This document shows, one piece after another, positions 11,804 through 22,059 of a DNA stretch of 64,000 bases (within the stretch, counting starts at the first letter, position 1; every line of letters starts with the position of its first letter). This stretch comes from Primulina eburnea (lineage: Eukaryota > Streptophyta > Magnoliopsida > Lamiales > Gesneriaceae). The stretch lies in assembly GCF_022965805.1 (NCBI RefSeq), contig NC_133116.1, positions 248,001 to 312,000 of the forward strand, written 5' to 3'. The notes below the pieces were generated by a model. It ran no database searches and had not been told where the DNA came from. It was given only the letters and a program-made list of their open reading frames with translations. A program made the position numbers and the translations under genes.

Positions 11804-14258
11804 TAATAGGCGTCAATTTTTTTTTTTTTTTTTTTTGATTAACAAACGAGGGGGGTCACCCGGCTAATCACAGTTAGCAACTCTAATCTTCCTCAAAGAG
11901 TCTTCCATGATCTCTTGAATACCTGTAGGAGGTGCCCATACGGTCATGTATCCTCTATTGTACTTGAGTGCCTCCGATACCAGGAAATCTGCTGCTCGAT
12001 TCTGCTCCCTATAGATGTGGTTGACTCTAATTTCCCAGTTTCTACCCAAGAAGTTCTTACAAGCTGATATCAAATTAATAATAGATGACTTGTGCATCTC
12101 TTCTGTCGTCAACCACTTCACCACTTTCTCTGAATCTATTTCAAGCACCATTTTCTTGTACCCCGAATTCCAGGCTAGTTCCAATCCCTTATAAGCTGCC
12201 CAACATTCTGCCTCATCAATGGAGCACCAGCCAATATTGTGCATAAATCCCCTGATCCATCTTCCCTGATCATCTCTCATAATACCACCCCTGCCAGTCT
12301 TTCGGTCCTTACGATTGCAACTGCCATCAACGTTAATGGATTTCCAGCCGGCAGGTGGAGTTGTCCATTTAATTCTGCATGTAGCATAGGCCGCCTTATG
12401 CAGAGGCATCACCCTCTTAGAGGCAAAAGCTACTATGGTTTCTCTTGTTTTATGTCTGATCCATTCCACCTTACTTTTTTCGTCGACATGCTTATCTTCA
12501 AACACCAGTTTGTTACGACAATTCCATATTCCCCAGATTGTAATCGCGAACGTAATGTTCCAGTCCATAGCCATAGAGAGCCTTCTTTTACTGCGAATAT
12601 TCGATATAATCCACTCCTCAAAATTCTGATCCAAGCACGATTGGTAGTACGTGTTGGGCATAATCCTCCTCCAGACTCTTCTTGCTGCCTTACATTTGCG
12701 AAAAATGTGGTCGGCATCTTCCAAATAGTCCTGGCACTGGGCACACCTCCCGTTGGTTGTAAAACCCCTATTGACTCTCTCAGCATTACTCATAATCTTC
12801 CCATGGCAAACTTGCCAAAGGAAAGATCTTAACTTGTTCGGCACATCCAGTTTCCATATGGTTTCCCATGAGGTTTCACTTATCCGAGATGTGTTGTTAG
12901 TGAGCAGCTCATAGGCAGATCTAACAGAAAATTTCCCATTATTGGAGAGGCCCCAGCAGCTGCAATCTTCTAAATTTTCATCTTCGCTGATCATGTATCC
13001 GGCCAATTCGTTTTCTACATGAATAGGAATTTTCCCCTTTAATGCATCCCAGTTCCACCCTTCTCCTTTGATCCAGTAGTCACAAGCTTTTTTATTTTCC
13101 TCCACTAAGTCAATGCTATGAAGTAATGACTTACTTAGTGGGTCATTCCCAACCCAAATATCCTTCCAGAAGGATAAAGTCTTGCCATTCCTCAGTACTC
13201 GTTTTCTACCTTGTTCCAGACAATGCGACACTTTGGATATTCCCTGCCATACATTGGATGCGCCTCTTTTAGTCTGGAACACCATTTGGTTTAGGTCTGG
13301 GCCAATGTATTTGTTCTGTAGGACTTGTGCCCATAAACTATTCTTCTCTTCCAGTAATCTCCATCCCAGTTTGATCATGAAAGCTTGGTTCATAAGATGT
13401 AGACTCTTGATTCCCAGTCCTCCCATATGTTTAGGCCTCGTAACAATATCCCATCTCACTAAGTGGCACTTGTGTTCTCCTGACTTCCCTCCCCAAAGGA
13501 AATTACGGATTATTTTCTCAGTTTTGGAGCAGATACCCACCGGTAAGGCGCTTGTTTGCATGGAATAGAGGGGTATTGCATTAAGCACTGATTTAACTAA
13601 TACTTTTCTCCCTGCAAAGTTCAAGCACTTGGTTTTCCAGCCTGCTAGTCTTGATTGTATTCTATCAAGAACTTGTTGATAAAGGCTACTAGTGACTCTT
13701 CCGTGGATAGATGGTACACCTAGATATTTGCCGAGGTCTTTTGTCAACGGAATCCCCGACATAGAGGACAGATTATTGGCCACTGATCTCTCCACATTCT
13801 TTGAGAAGAAGATATGTGATTTTTGCAGATTCACTCTCTGTCCAGAGCACGAACAAAATTTGTTTAAAATATCCAAGATGACTTGAAGTTGTTCGCTGGA
13901 AGCTTCTGCGAATAGAACCATATAATCAGCAAATAACAAATGAGAGATGCTAGGGCCTCTTCTAGACAGTTTGATGGCTTTCCAGGCTCCCGAATTAACC
14001 GCTTGACAGATAAGATGGCTGAGCCTCTCAATGCAGAGGACGAAGATATACGGGGATATTGAGTCACCTTGTCTGATTCCTCTACCTGGCTTGATCCAGT
14101 CTAGTTGTTCGCCATTCCACAGTATGGACAGCCTAGGCGATTCAATACACTCCATGATGTTCCTGACCCAAACTGGATCAAAACCTGCTTCACCGATAGT
14201 ATCTCGAATAAAATCCCACGAGAGTCTGTCATAAGCTTTCATAGGTTAATAGGCGTCA
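11804..14258 (-). mobile_element. 5'-truncated LINE insertion with poly(A) and 12-bp target duplication
   Basis: The element lies on the minus strand. Its poly(A) tail is seen as T20 on the plus strand (11817-11836), preceded by about 27 bases of 3' UTR. The same 12 bases, TAATAGGCGTCA, flank both ends (11804-11815 and 14247-14258), the target site duplication of a LINE insertion. The body is about 2.43 kb and begins inside the reverse transcriptase domain, so the 5' UTR, ORF1, endonuclease and N-terminal RT are missing (typical 5' truncation). The perfect duplication and long open frame indicate a fairly recent event. Confidence 0.93.
11864..14242 (-). CDS. LINE ORF2 fragment: partial reverse transcriptase plus RNase H
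   Basis: Open for 792 codons with no stop or frameshift. The 5' breakpoint falls at KAYDRLSW, just after the position of the first catalytic Asp of the RT, which is therefore lost. The second catalytic box should read FADD but here is FADY (residues 104-107). GRGIRQGDSISPYIF (thumb-side motif), LGVPSIHGR and the zinc-binding-like CAQCQDYLEDADHIFRKC stretch typical of plant LINEs follow, then an RNase H1-type domain near the C-terminus (INVDGS, DEAECWAAYKGLELAW, LEIDSEKVV, NRAADFL) with its acidic residues kept. The start codon is the first ATG inside the fragment and not a native start. It is an inactive copy: the RT has lost both catalytic Asp positions. Confidence 0.93.
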   Translation of the reverse strand: MKAYDRLSWDFIRDTIGEAGFDPVWVRNIMECIESPRLSILWNGEQLDWIKPGRGIRQGDSISPYIFVLCIERLSHLICQAVNSGAWKAIKLSRRGPSISHLLFADYMVLFAEASSEQLQVILDILNKFCSCSGQRVNLQKSHIFFSKNVERSVANNLSSMSGIPLTKDLGKYLGVPSIHGRVTSSLYQQVLDRIQSRLAGWKTKCLNFAGRKVLVKSVLNAIPLYSMQTSALPVGICSKTEKIIRNFLWGGKSGEHKCHLVRWDIVTRPKHMGGLGIKSLHLMNQAFMIKLGWRLLEEKNSLWAQVLQNKYIGPDLNQMVFQTKRGASNVWQGISKVSHCLEQGRKRVLRNGKTLSFWKDIWVGNDPLSKSLLHSIDLVEENKKACDYWIKGEGWNWDALKGKIPIHVENELAGYMISEDENLEDCSCWGLSNNGKFSVRSAYELLTNNTSRISETSWETIWKLDVPNKLRSFLWQVCHGKIMSNAERVNRGFTTNGRCAQCQDYLEDADHIFRKCKAARRVWRRIMPNTYYQSCLDQNFEEWIISNIRSKRRLSMAMDWNITFAITIWGIWNCRNKLVFEDKHVDEKSKVEWIRHKTRETIVAFASKRVMPLHKAAYATCRIKWTTPPAGWKSINVDGSCNRKDRKTGRGGIMRDDQGRWIRGFMHNIGWCSIDEAECWAAYKGLELAWNSGYKKMVLEIDSEKVVKWLTTEEMHKSSIINLISACKNFLGRNWEIRVNHIYREQNRAADFLVSEALKYNRGYMTVWAPPTGIQEIMEDSLRKIRVANCD

Positions 14259-14312
14259 CTTTGTCCTCATCTTAAGACTCTTGACACTTTGTCCTCATCT
14301 TAAGACTCTTGA
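14256..14312. repeat. 28-bp tandem repeat, two copies
   Basis: CACTTTGTCCTCATCTTAAG followed by ACTCTTGA occurs twice in direct succession immediately beside the LINE target site. The first copy overlaps the last bases of the target duplication, so the repeat belongs to the pre-insertion host sequence. Confidence 0.85.
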
Positions 14313-14714
14313 TACTGTAAATATTTATTTTTTTTGTTTTTGGTGTGGTAATTATTTGTATATTGGGTAAATTCTCGTACTCATGATCATTAATTAAACG
14401 CTATTGAACTCTGATACCAGCCAATAAATTTATATTTAGAATAACTTATCTAACTTTATAGCAGAACTTTTGATCTTCTAGTCATATGAATGCCGTCCAA
14501 CACAGTACATCATTCTCGCTAAATATTGCGACTTTGGAGGTGAAGTGCAAGTGTTTCCCGAACAAAACAAAAAATAAAATTGACTTTTACTTCAAGAATA
14601 GAGTCGACTTGTTACCTATAACTAAGGGTCAAAGAATGCAATTTTGGCCAAAACTATGTCCTGTCCTCCCTTCCTTAAAACCAACTTTCACGCATAAACC
14701 AGCCCTTCCAATCA
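14259..14714. other. Spacer between LINE and EXO70 pseudogene
   Basis: About 400 bases of AT-rich DNA after the 28-bp repeats. It may contain the relic 5' UTR/promoter of the EXO70 copy; no gene or element is recognised. Confidence 0.5.
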
Positions 14715-16893
14715 ATGGATCCGAGAAGCGAAGATGACCCAATTTTAATCAAACTCCAAACAGCTTGTTCTGATCTTAAAACGATCCTCAAATCCTCTGA
14801 GAATATGGATTCAACTTACCAAAAAATGGATGAGAAAAATGAGTTAATTTTAGAAGACCTAAACATGGCCTCAAGAAGAGCAGCTCCACTCCAATCTCTC
14901 TCCATTGCCACCAAAGCACTCGACACCCGTCTAAACCGAGCCATTTCTCCAGCCCTATCGCTCCTAGAGAGCTTCAAACTATCCGAATGCCTCCAACTGA
15001 AACTTTTATAAATAGCCTCCAGACTCATCGTGGAGAAAGAACCCACAGAAAGACTAGAGAAACTGATCGAGTATGTGGACTGTGTCGATAAGTTGAACGA
15101 ATCAATCCACTCCATCAGCCAAGAAAGTGAGTCTTCTATTCAAAACTCCAAGAAGTTGTTAATTTCTTGAGCAGGACTAAGGCCACAGATCATTACAGGA
15201 TGCTTCGGTTAAGGGAGACGTTGATCACCCTTAAGGCGCTATATGAAACCGAAGTGGATTCAATGAAGTTCGATGGTTTTCCAGACGAGGCATTGTTGAA
15301 TTTGCAGGATGAATGCGAGAGTTTGCTGCAGAAACTTAGGCAACAGAATTTTGGCGAAGGAAAAGGTGACGATTAGAGCGAAACGGAGGTGAAGAATGGA
15401 TTGGTGAGTGATTTGGAGATTGCGGTGCTCAGATGAATTTCTGGGACTTTGGCTGCAAACGATTGCTTGGATATATGCATCGATAGATTTGTAAAGGTTA
15501 GAGTAACTTTCTTTCTTGTTCATTTTCCTTTAACAACTTTCGCATGTTTGCTAAGAATTGGACGTTTTTATTCTTGCTTACTAGGTTGAAGGTGAATGTT
15601 GAAGTTTACATAAAAAAAAATTCTTTTAAATCCTGTATATATGATAAATGTACTGTTGCGTTCGATTATTATCTAAGATGATCATAAAATCCATTCTAAA
15701 ACAACCCTTTTTCCGCAACGGTTGACAGGTAATTAATGAGACTAAGCTCAGATTACCTAAGAACATACACACCGCCAGATGAAATTGATCAGTAGAATGG
15801 GAGAGTTTAGAAACAGCAATTGCTTTTTGGATCCAACACTTTGAACTTGCGGTCAAGGTAGTTTTCGTATCAGAGAAGAACCTCTGCAAACATGTACTAG
15901 GAAACATCATGGAATGAATGGTATGGCCAGAATGTTTCATAAAGATTGCAGACAAAATCATAGCAGTCTTTTTCCTATTCGGAGAAGGTGTTGCGAGAAG
16001 CGACAAAGAACCCCAGAAGCTGTTTAAGCTATTAGACATGTTTGATTCATTAGAAAAGCTCAAATCTGAATTCTCAGATATTTTTGAAGCTCAAATGTAC
16101 TGTTTACCTCCACCAAAAGATGGATCAGTTCCTAAACTTGTTAGATATGCCATCAACTACCTCAAGAATCTAGCAACGGATAGTTACAGTTCGCCGATGG
16201 CTAAAGCACTCAAGACTGGGCAGTAATGGAAAGTGGGCATACCATCAAATGCAGAAAACGACCAAGAGTTACTGAAAGATGCCATTTCTAATGTCATGGA
16301 GGCTATCCCACGAAACATCGAGTCCAAGAAATGCCGTTACAAGGACAAAGTACTTGCTCAAATATTTACTATGAACGCCTATTTTATATCTACACGAGGA
16401 CTCGAAATGCGGAGCTTGGGAAGCTATTAGAAGAGCCGTACATGAAGAAAAGATACCGACAAGTTGCCGAAGAATCTGCTTATTTGTATCAAAAGCAAGC
16501 TTGGGGTTCTTTGATCAAATTGCTGAACATAGAAGAAATCCAGAAAATGGATAAAAAGGATGGAATTGGAGTTTCAGTGAGGGGCAAAATGGAAGCTTTC
16601 CTGGTGGGATTTGATGAAATGTATCAAAGGCACAGGAATACTGACAATATCGTTTCCGATGCTATTAAGGGATCAAATGAGGCAGGCTTCTGTCAGGTTA
16701 ATAGTGCCTGCATACTCTACTTTTCGACACTTACTCGTCACTTCTGCTGCAGGTCAAGTCTTATCTTTACTCTGATACAATACAAGGATTGCTGGTGCAA
16801 ATTTTTGAAGATGGTGATCAAGGAATAGACGGAAAGTCTGAACTTGCACGTCATCAACCGAGCAGGTCCGATCGAAAATTCCCGACGTCCTGA
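14715..16893 (+). pseudogene. EXO70 exocyst subunit pseudogene
   Basis: A decayed copy of a plant EXO70 gene (the exocyst subunit that tethers secretory vesicles at the plasma membrane). Homology runs in order: MDPRSEDDPILIKLQTACSD at the N-terminus; RLRETLITLKALYETEVD near 15200; LAANDCLDICIDRFVK near 15450; an intron-like gap; WIQHFELAVK near 15830; VWPECFIKIADKI and EPQKLFKLLDMFDSLEKL at 15920-16060; LPPPKDGSVPKLVRYAINYL near 16110; EESAYLYQKQAWGSLIKLL near 16470; and a C-terminal SYLYSDTIQGLLVQIF near 16760. Stops at 15009, about 15168, 15374, 15435 and 16226, plus several frame changes, interrupt it, and the segment between CLPP and the domain before it is shortened. The retained intron-like gap points to a duplicated rather than a fully processed copy. 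The EXO70 clade was not resolved. Confidence 0.88.
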
Positions 16894-18779
16894 ACTTGAT
16901 AACAGTGATTTATATATAAATAGAGTGGTTTAGCATATTTATAATTTCTATCTACCAGCCCTTGAGATATTTTATGTAGACAGAGAGAATCTCACTGTGG
17001 GAGACGATGGTGTCCGCAGGCATTGACAAACAAACTCTAACCCCAGGCCGTTGTTGACTTGTGTTTGATGATCCGAATCCTTTCGTAAAACAGGACACGC
17101 TTTAGAGTTGACGGAATGTAAATTTGTTGGAATTCACTTTTTTTTGTCATTTGGTATTTTTAAAATAATTCGATATTTATGAATAGTTGTTTTCGTTTTA
17201 GAAAGATTATCATTATATGATAACAATCTTTTCTCGTTAGGCGTTTGAGCTATATTAGCTTCTACTAGTATCGATAGCATAGATTATGAGCCATCTCATC
17301 GAGGCAAGTCAAATACATTTTTCTCCAAGTTTTTATTGTTTTCAATCAAAATGAAACCGAAACATGTTCAATTTTAAAAGATTTATTGTCGCGTTATTTG
17401 TTCTTCGTGAACACTCTATTCGCACGCACAATGTGCGTGGAGAAGGCTAATACAGTGGCTATCATTGTTATTGCTGGAATATCGATGGCTCGTGGAACCA
17501 ATCTTTGAGAAAGACTGGGCGGTAATTTTTTGACCAGTAGCTAGCCACCACCCTTTGCCGGCTTCAATAAAGATCCCCATATTATCACGCCAGATCGATG
17601 TTCCACTCCAAAGGGAAAAAACGAAGACGATCTCTTCAAAAACAGCACCAAACCACTTATGTAGGCAGGTTCATGCGAATTCTATACTCTTTTAGCATAC
17701 TCAAAAGTTACGAAACAGAAAGGGAAGAAATCTCTTTTGAACTTGATTGTGTTGCAAAGTTTTGCATCACTTCGGGGTTTGCATGTAAATTACCTCTTTT
17801 TCTGGTTTTTCCAATTCTTTCTTTTGCTAAGATCTATGGGTGTTTTGAACTGTTCGACCCATTTTTAGCTTCTATTTATCTGAGTACGTTGTGTTAGCTG
17901 AATCTTTTAAAGTCGATTGTCATTCATTATCACAAACAAGTAATTCTACCCCACAGAATATCAGTATTGTAAAGATGATCCAACGACACAAGATAAAAGG
18001 TTGGTGGAATCAGCGCAAGGGCAACACTTACAAATAATCACCTTCTGCAGATGTTATGCTTCATGCATCATCTTCTCAGTAGCATAAAACGATATCTCGA
18101 CCACTGGCACAAGAAAAAACAAACTCTGCTTAAAGATCAACATTGGCCTAAATTAAAGGAAAGTAGGGTTGTATCCAAGGATGAGCTGTAAAGCACCACT
18201 TTCTTCGTGGGATGGAATAATAAAGGATCTATAATATGAGGTTTATAAATCGAAATATATGGATAATATAATTTTTTTTAACAAGTAGTAGTTGTAGAAT
18301 TCGAGCCAAAGATAAATAAGGAAATAGACCAAGCTGTGCCTAGAGGATGTAACCACTTCGATGAAATAAATTGTCACGCCTAATGAGTGGTTGTAATTGC
18401 TAAACAGTAGGTTTTATCCTTAAATTAAGTCGGCCTATAATCTAAATTTCCAGGTCCGCCACTGCATACAAAAAAAGTGAGTGTTGCTGACCTTTTAGCT
18501 TAACCAGGAAGGATTCTGTGAATTTTAAATTATTCTTCATTCCTGCAATCAGCAACAAGCATGGTGAATTCTTAGCTTGAGTTCAAATACACAAATTTAA
18601 GTGACTCGATTCGAATTGGAGAATTGGTCAAGGAAATAGGTACTTGGGTGTTCAAGACAACATTTATACCATGATGACCTTTAAGATATGCTGGACACTA
18701 CACGAGGCATATACATTAAATGTAATGCCAAGCGTGATTTTTAGTTTTCTTAGCTAGGCCTGGGATAAAAAATATGTCC
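16894..18779. other. Intergenic; possible hAT-type terminus
   Basis: Mostly unrecognised sequence between the EXO70 pseudogene and the 3' end of the AKAP17A-like gene. TCCGCCACTG at 18455-18464 is the inverted form of CAGTGGCGGA, an end often seen on plant hAT elements; a matching partner end was not found. The 99-codon ORF at 17598-17897 has no recognisable features. Confidence 0.4.
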
Positions 18780-21228
18780 TTAACTACCAACCTTGAAGCG
18801 TTTCCTCCGCGATTCATCGGAGATAAACCGAGAGGCTTGAGACCCATGTCCATATGCTTGATTTCTGTTATTTCTTGATCCTGTCACTGGCATCCATCTT
18901 CTATCTTCCACTTGGCCTTTCGAATTTTGAAAGAATCCATTCTTGTCCCAAATCACTTCATAATCAGCCCTCAAGCGTGATCCTTGCTGCACTAATGACC
19001 AACTCCACGTCACAAATAACTTATTCAATCCTCGTCAAGTCAATGTATCTTAATCCTAAAATTGTTTGGATGAATGTAATGACATATTTTACCATTCAAA
19101 CTGTCACCCAAAAAACTGTTGGTTTGATTGGTGTTCACGGAAGGGGAATGACATCAAATAAGTACAGCAGAGGTTGAAAATAATACATTAAAATTGGAAG
19201 ATAGCACTGTACCTTGACTAAGGACCGGCCGCATAAAACCTTTAAAGCATTGCAAAACTCTGTGTGACCTTTGAACCGAACAACAATCTTACAATTGAGG
19301 CCAGAAACTAGGTCCCCACCGTCTTCAACATCAACCTCAGCTCTATCATTGTCCTCAGCAACATCAAGATTTCTGTAGCAAATACAGTTAAAGTCATAGA
19401 AATACAGACATACTTTCATCACATAAAAAAATAACATAGCCATCAAAGAGAAGATTTGAACTATAGCAATCGTATTCATCTTTCTGTATATAACTGATAC
19501 TTTACCTCACAGAACTTTTTCTTGCACAAATTTGATTCTTAAGGGAAATCATTGTGATCACAATAGACAAAATCTAAAACAGACGATAAAAGAATGATAT
19601 GATAGGATATTAAAACAATACACTTCGATGTTAGGCCCACATACAGAATTCCATAAGCTTTTAAAGAATTACAATGAAACGCCTGAGATAGAGCTAAACC
19701 TGAATTCAAGTTATTTGGTGCCTTCACCATTTCTTTAAACCCATTTTCGACACCAAAACATTGGATTTGGGGTTGCGAATTTTCAAACTTCATAACGGAT
19801 TTACTCGAATGAGAAATTTATTAAAAGCTAAAACTAAAAAGTGTTAATCAAATCATCTAGGTGAATCGTTTCCAAATACACCATTGAGGTTTAGCCCAAG
19901 AACAAAACTCCTAAGAATTTTGTTTAAGCATGCCATTTACCCAAAAGATGAACAAAAATGTATTCATAATTTCATTTAGAACATGGTAGGGGAGTCGTTT
20001 ACACGACCTCCAAGAGGTTTCAATGTTTGGGGCAATGCTATTAAACCTAATATAAACACAAACACACACCTTATCTTTCCAAATGCCGAGAGAAGTGTGT
20101 GAGTAACTAGCATTGAAGGTTTGGACGAAACTCGCGGCTCGGCAAACCACCTTGATGGCGTACCTCTCATTATGAGGGTATCAGGCTGCTGTCTCTCAGC
20201 CATTCGGTACCCTACCATAATAAACTTGCGTCAACCGTATTCAGAATTGATTATTGTGATCACACAGATTAAAATATCTAGAAAATACGAGGGTAGAAAA
20301 GCAAACATGAAATAGACCAAAAATCAACAACGATTTCAAAGCAACTTATCATTTAAACAGTACAGATAAATGTAACCTAGAAGATAACTGCATAAATCAC
20401 AACCATTGTATTTCAAGATTAAGGAAAATTTATTTATTTCTACAAGTATGGTTGCCGAAAAAATAAGATCCACATAGCAAGAATGCATTAAGACGAGATC
20501 TTGATAATTTAACTGAAAGCTCAAGTACAAACGCAAGTTAACTCTGCCAACTTCGTCGAAGAATAGATTCAATGTAGCTGTAATTTGGCTAAAAGTCCCA
20601 GTACAGTTACTTCCCATAATTCTCTTCACAAAATCAGTTCTTTCCCATACAAATGCATATTAATACAGAAAATTCAAACTGAACAAAAGCATTTCAAGAA
20701 TAAGCAAAAAAAAAACTAACTTGAATGTCTAAAGGCAGCAACTTCCTCCCATTCTTTCTTCATCCCTTCAAAATCATCGGACAAAGGCAACACAGCACTC
20801 AACTTAAACTTCACCCCCTCCAAATTCAACTCCATTCCATCCATCTTCTCCACAAAGCCCTTTCTCCACTCCAGAAATTTGTCTTCCACGCCATCTCCTT
20901 CGCTCAAGCCTCCAAACGCCCCTTTCGAAAAAGACCCAAAATCTAAAATAAATATACTCCCACGAGCCACCGGATCTTCACGCTTCCTCTTTTTTAAATC
21001 CTTGTACTTGTGTATTCTCATGTCTTCTTCGGCAACGGATATTGAGTGGGAGGTTTTGAAGTAATCGCTTAACGAACGTTTCAGCTTCCACTCGTCGATA
21101 GGGTACACGGATTTGTCCGCACGGTGGATTGTAAGATTAAGTTTTATACGAGGGACTAAAGAAAGACCGGAATCGAGTTCAAAGGTCTCCGTCGGGAGAA
21201 CGCTGTCAAGTGGTTTCCGATGGCTCAT
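18780..21228 (-). CDS. AKAP17A/XE7-like RNA-recognition-motif protein
   Basis: Four exons on the minus strand: 21228-20721, 20211-20070, 19372-19213 and 18986-18780, joined in phase to about 338 aa. The core PDTLIMRGTPSRWF ... LLSAFGKIRNLDV (residues about 178-222) matches the PDT-x-GLPCKWF ... FEKFGEIRNVDI signature of animal AKAP17A (XE7/SFRS17A), a nuclear-speckle splicing regulator with an RRM. The RRM-like fold continues through IVVRFKGHTEFCNALKVL to ADYEVIWDKNGFF. The tail is short and basic (ESRRKRFK) and the long Arg/Ser region of the animal protein is absent. Exon 1 has KLNLTIHR and a basic stretch (KDLKKRKRED). The last exon could splice on at AAG|GTTGGT, so the final VGS is uncertain. 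A nuclear RNA-processing role is inferred from family membership; PKA anchoring should not be assumed. Confidence 0.78.
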
Positions 21229-22059
21229 GGCGGCGTTTGTCGATTGCAGGGAATTTGTTGTCTCCTCGGCTCAGAGATTAAATGTTGAGAAAATATAAAA
21301 GTTTCTTGCTGGTTCAGAGATTAAATCTTGGAAGAAAATTATAAGGTTTGACTTGTGCCGAATCAGGTTTATTCGATTCGAGGAAATCAAGGTCCACTTT
21401 TTTCAACTTCAAATATTTGAACATTTTTACTAACTACTTGAAAATAAAAGCTCAATTAATATTTATTTAATATATAATTTGATAATTTGAAAAATGTCGG
21501 AATTCATATTATAAAGAAGAATAAGATATTGTTTGTAATTCAAAATATTCACGTCCGGACGTGCTTCTTTTTCCTTGGGAAAACCTATCTTGGAGAATAT
21601 TCGTTTTCTGTTCTATTATACCCAAGTGGATTTTATAAATGCAATGCCTTGTTTTCAAGTAAAGTCTAAATCATGATTTCACTATTTGTTGATGAAATTT
21701 GTTCTCACGTTAAAATAAATTCAATTTAAATGGTAACCATGTTTTATATTATATAAAATTACACATGAAAAAGGTATAATAGGACCATTTAAATAATCGA
21801 ATTATGTGACGTGGAATAGCTATTGATACATAATAATATCATTGTAAATGGTGACCATATGGTTTGTGTTATATAATATTACATATGGGAGAAAGTATAA
21901 TCGGACTATTTAAATTATCAAATTATTGGACCAAATAATTAAATTACATTTTTTGAAAAATGGACTAAGCTCGTCGAAAACCATTGCTCCATTTACACGT
22001 CAAAGTTTAAAAATGTCCCAAATAACAAAAATCAAAGACAGGAGAAGAGAACTTGAGAG
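21229..22059. other. Intergenic, divergent promoter region
   Basis: Lies between the start codons of the divergent AKAP17A-like and MGCF genes. AT-rich, with two related segments near 21730-21790 and 21845-21905 (both contain TGGTRACCATRT, ATATWATATTACA and a GGACYATTTAAAT-type motif), probably an old short duplication. No gene is seen. Confidence 0.5.

Noticed and set aside
12239..12832. 197-codon plus-strand ORF
   Set aside because: Antisense shadow of the LINE ORF2 frame; no family motif.
17598..17897. 99-codon ORF
   Set aside because: Composition and sequence show no domain, and there is no supporting splice or neighbour context.
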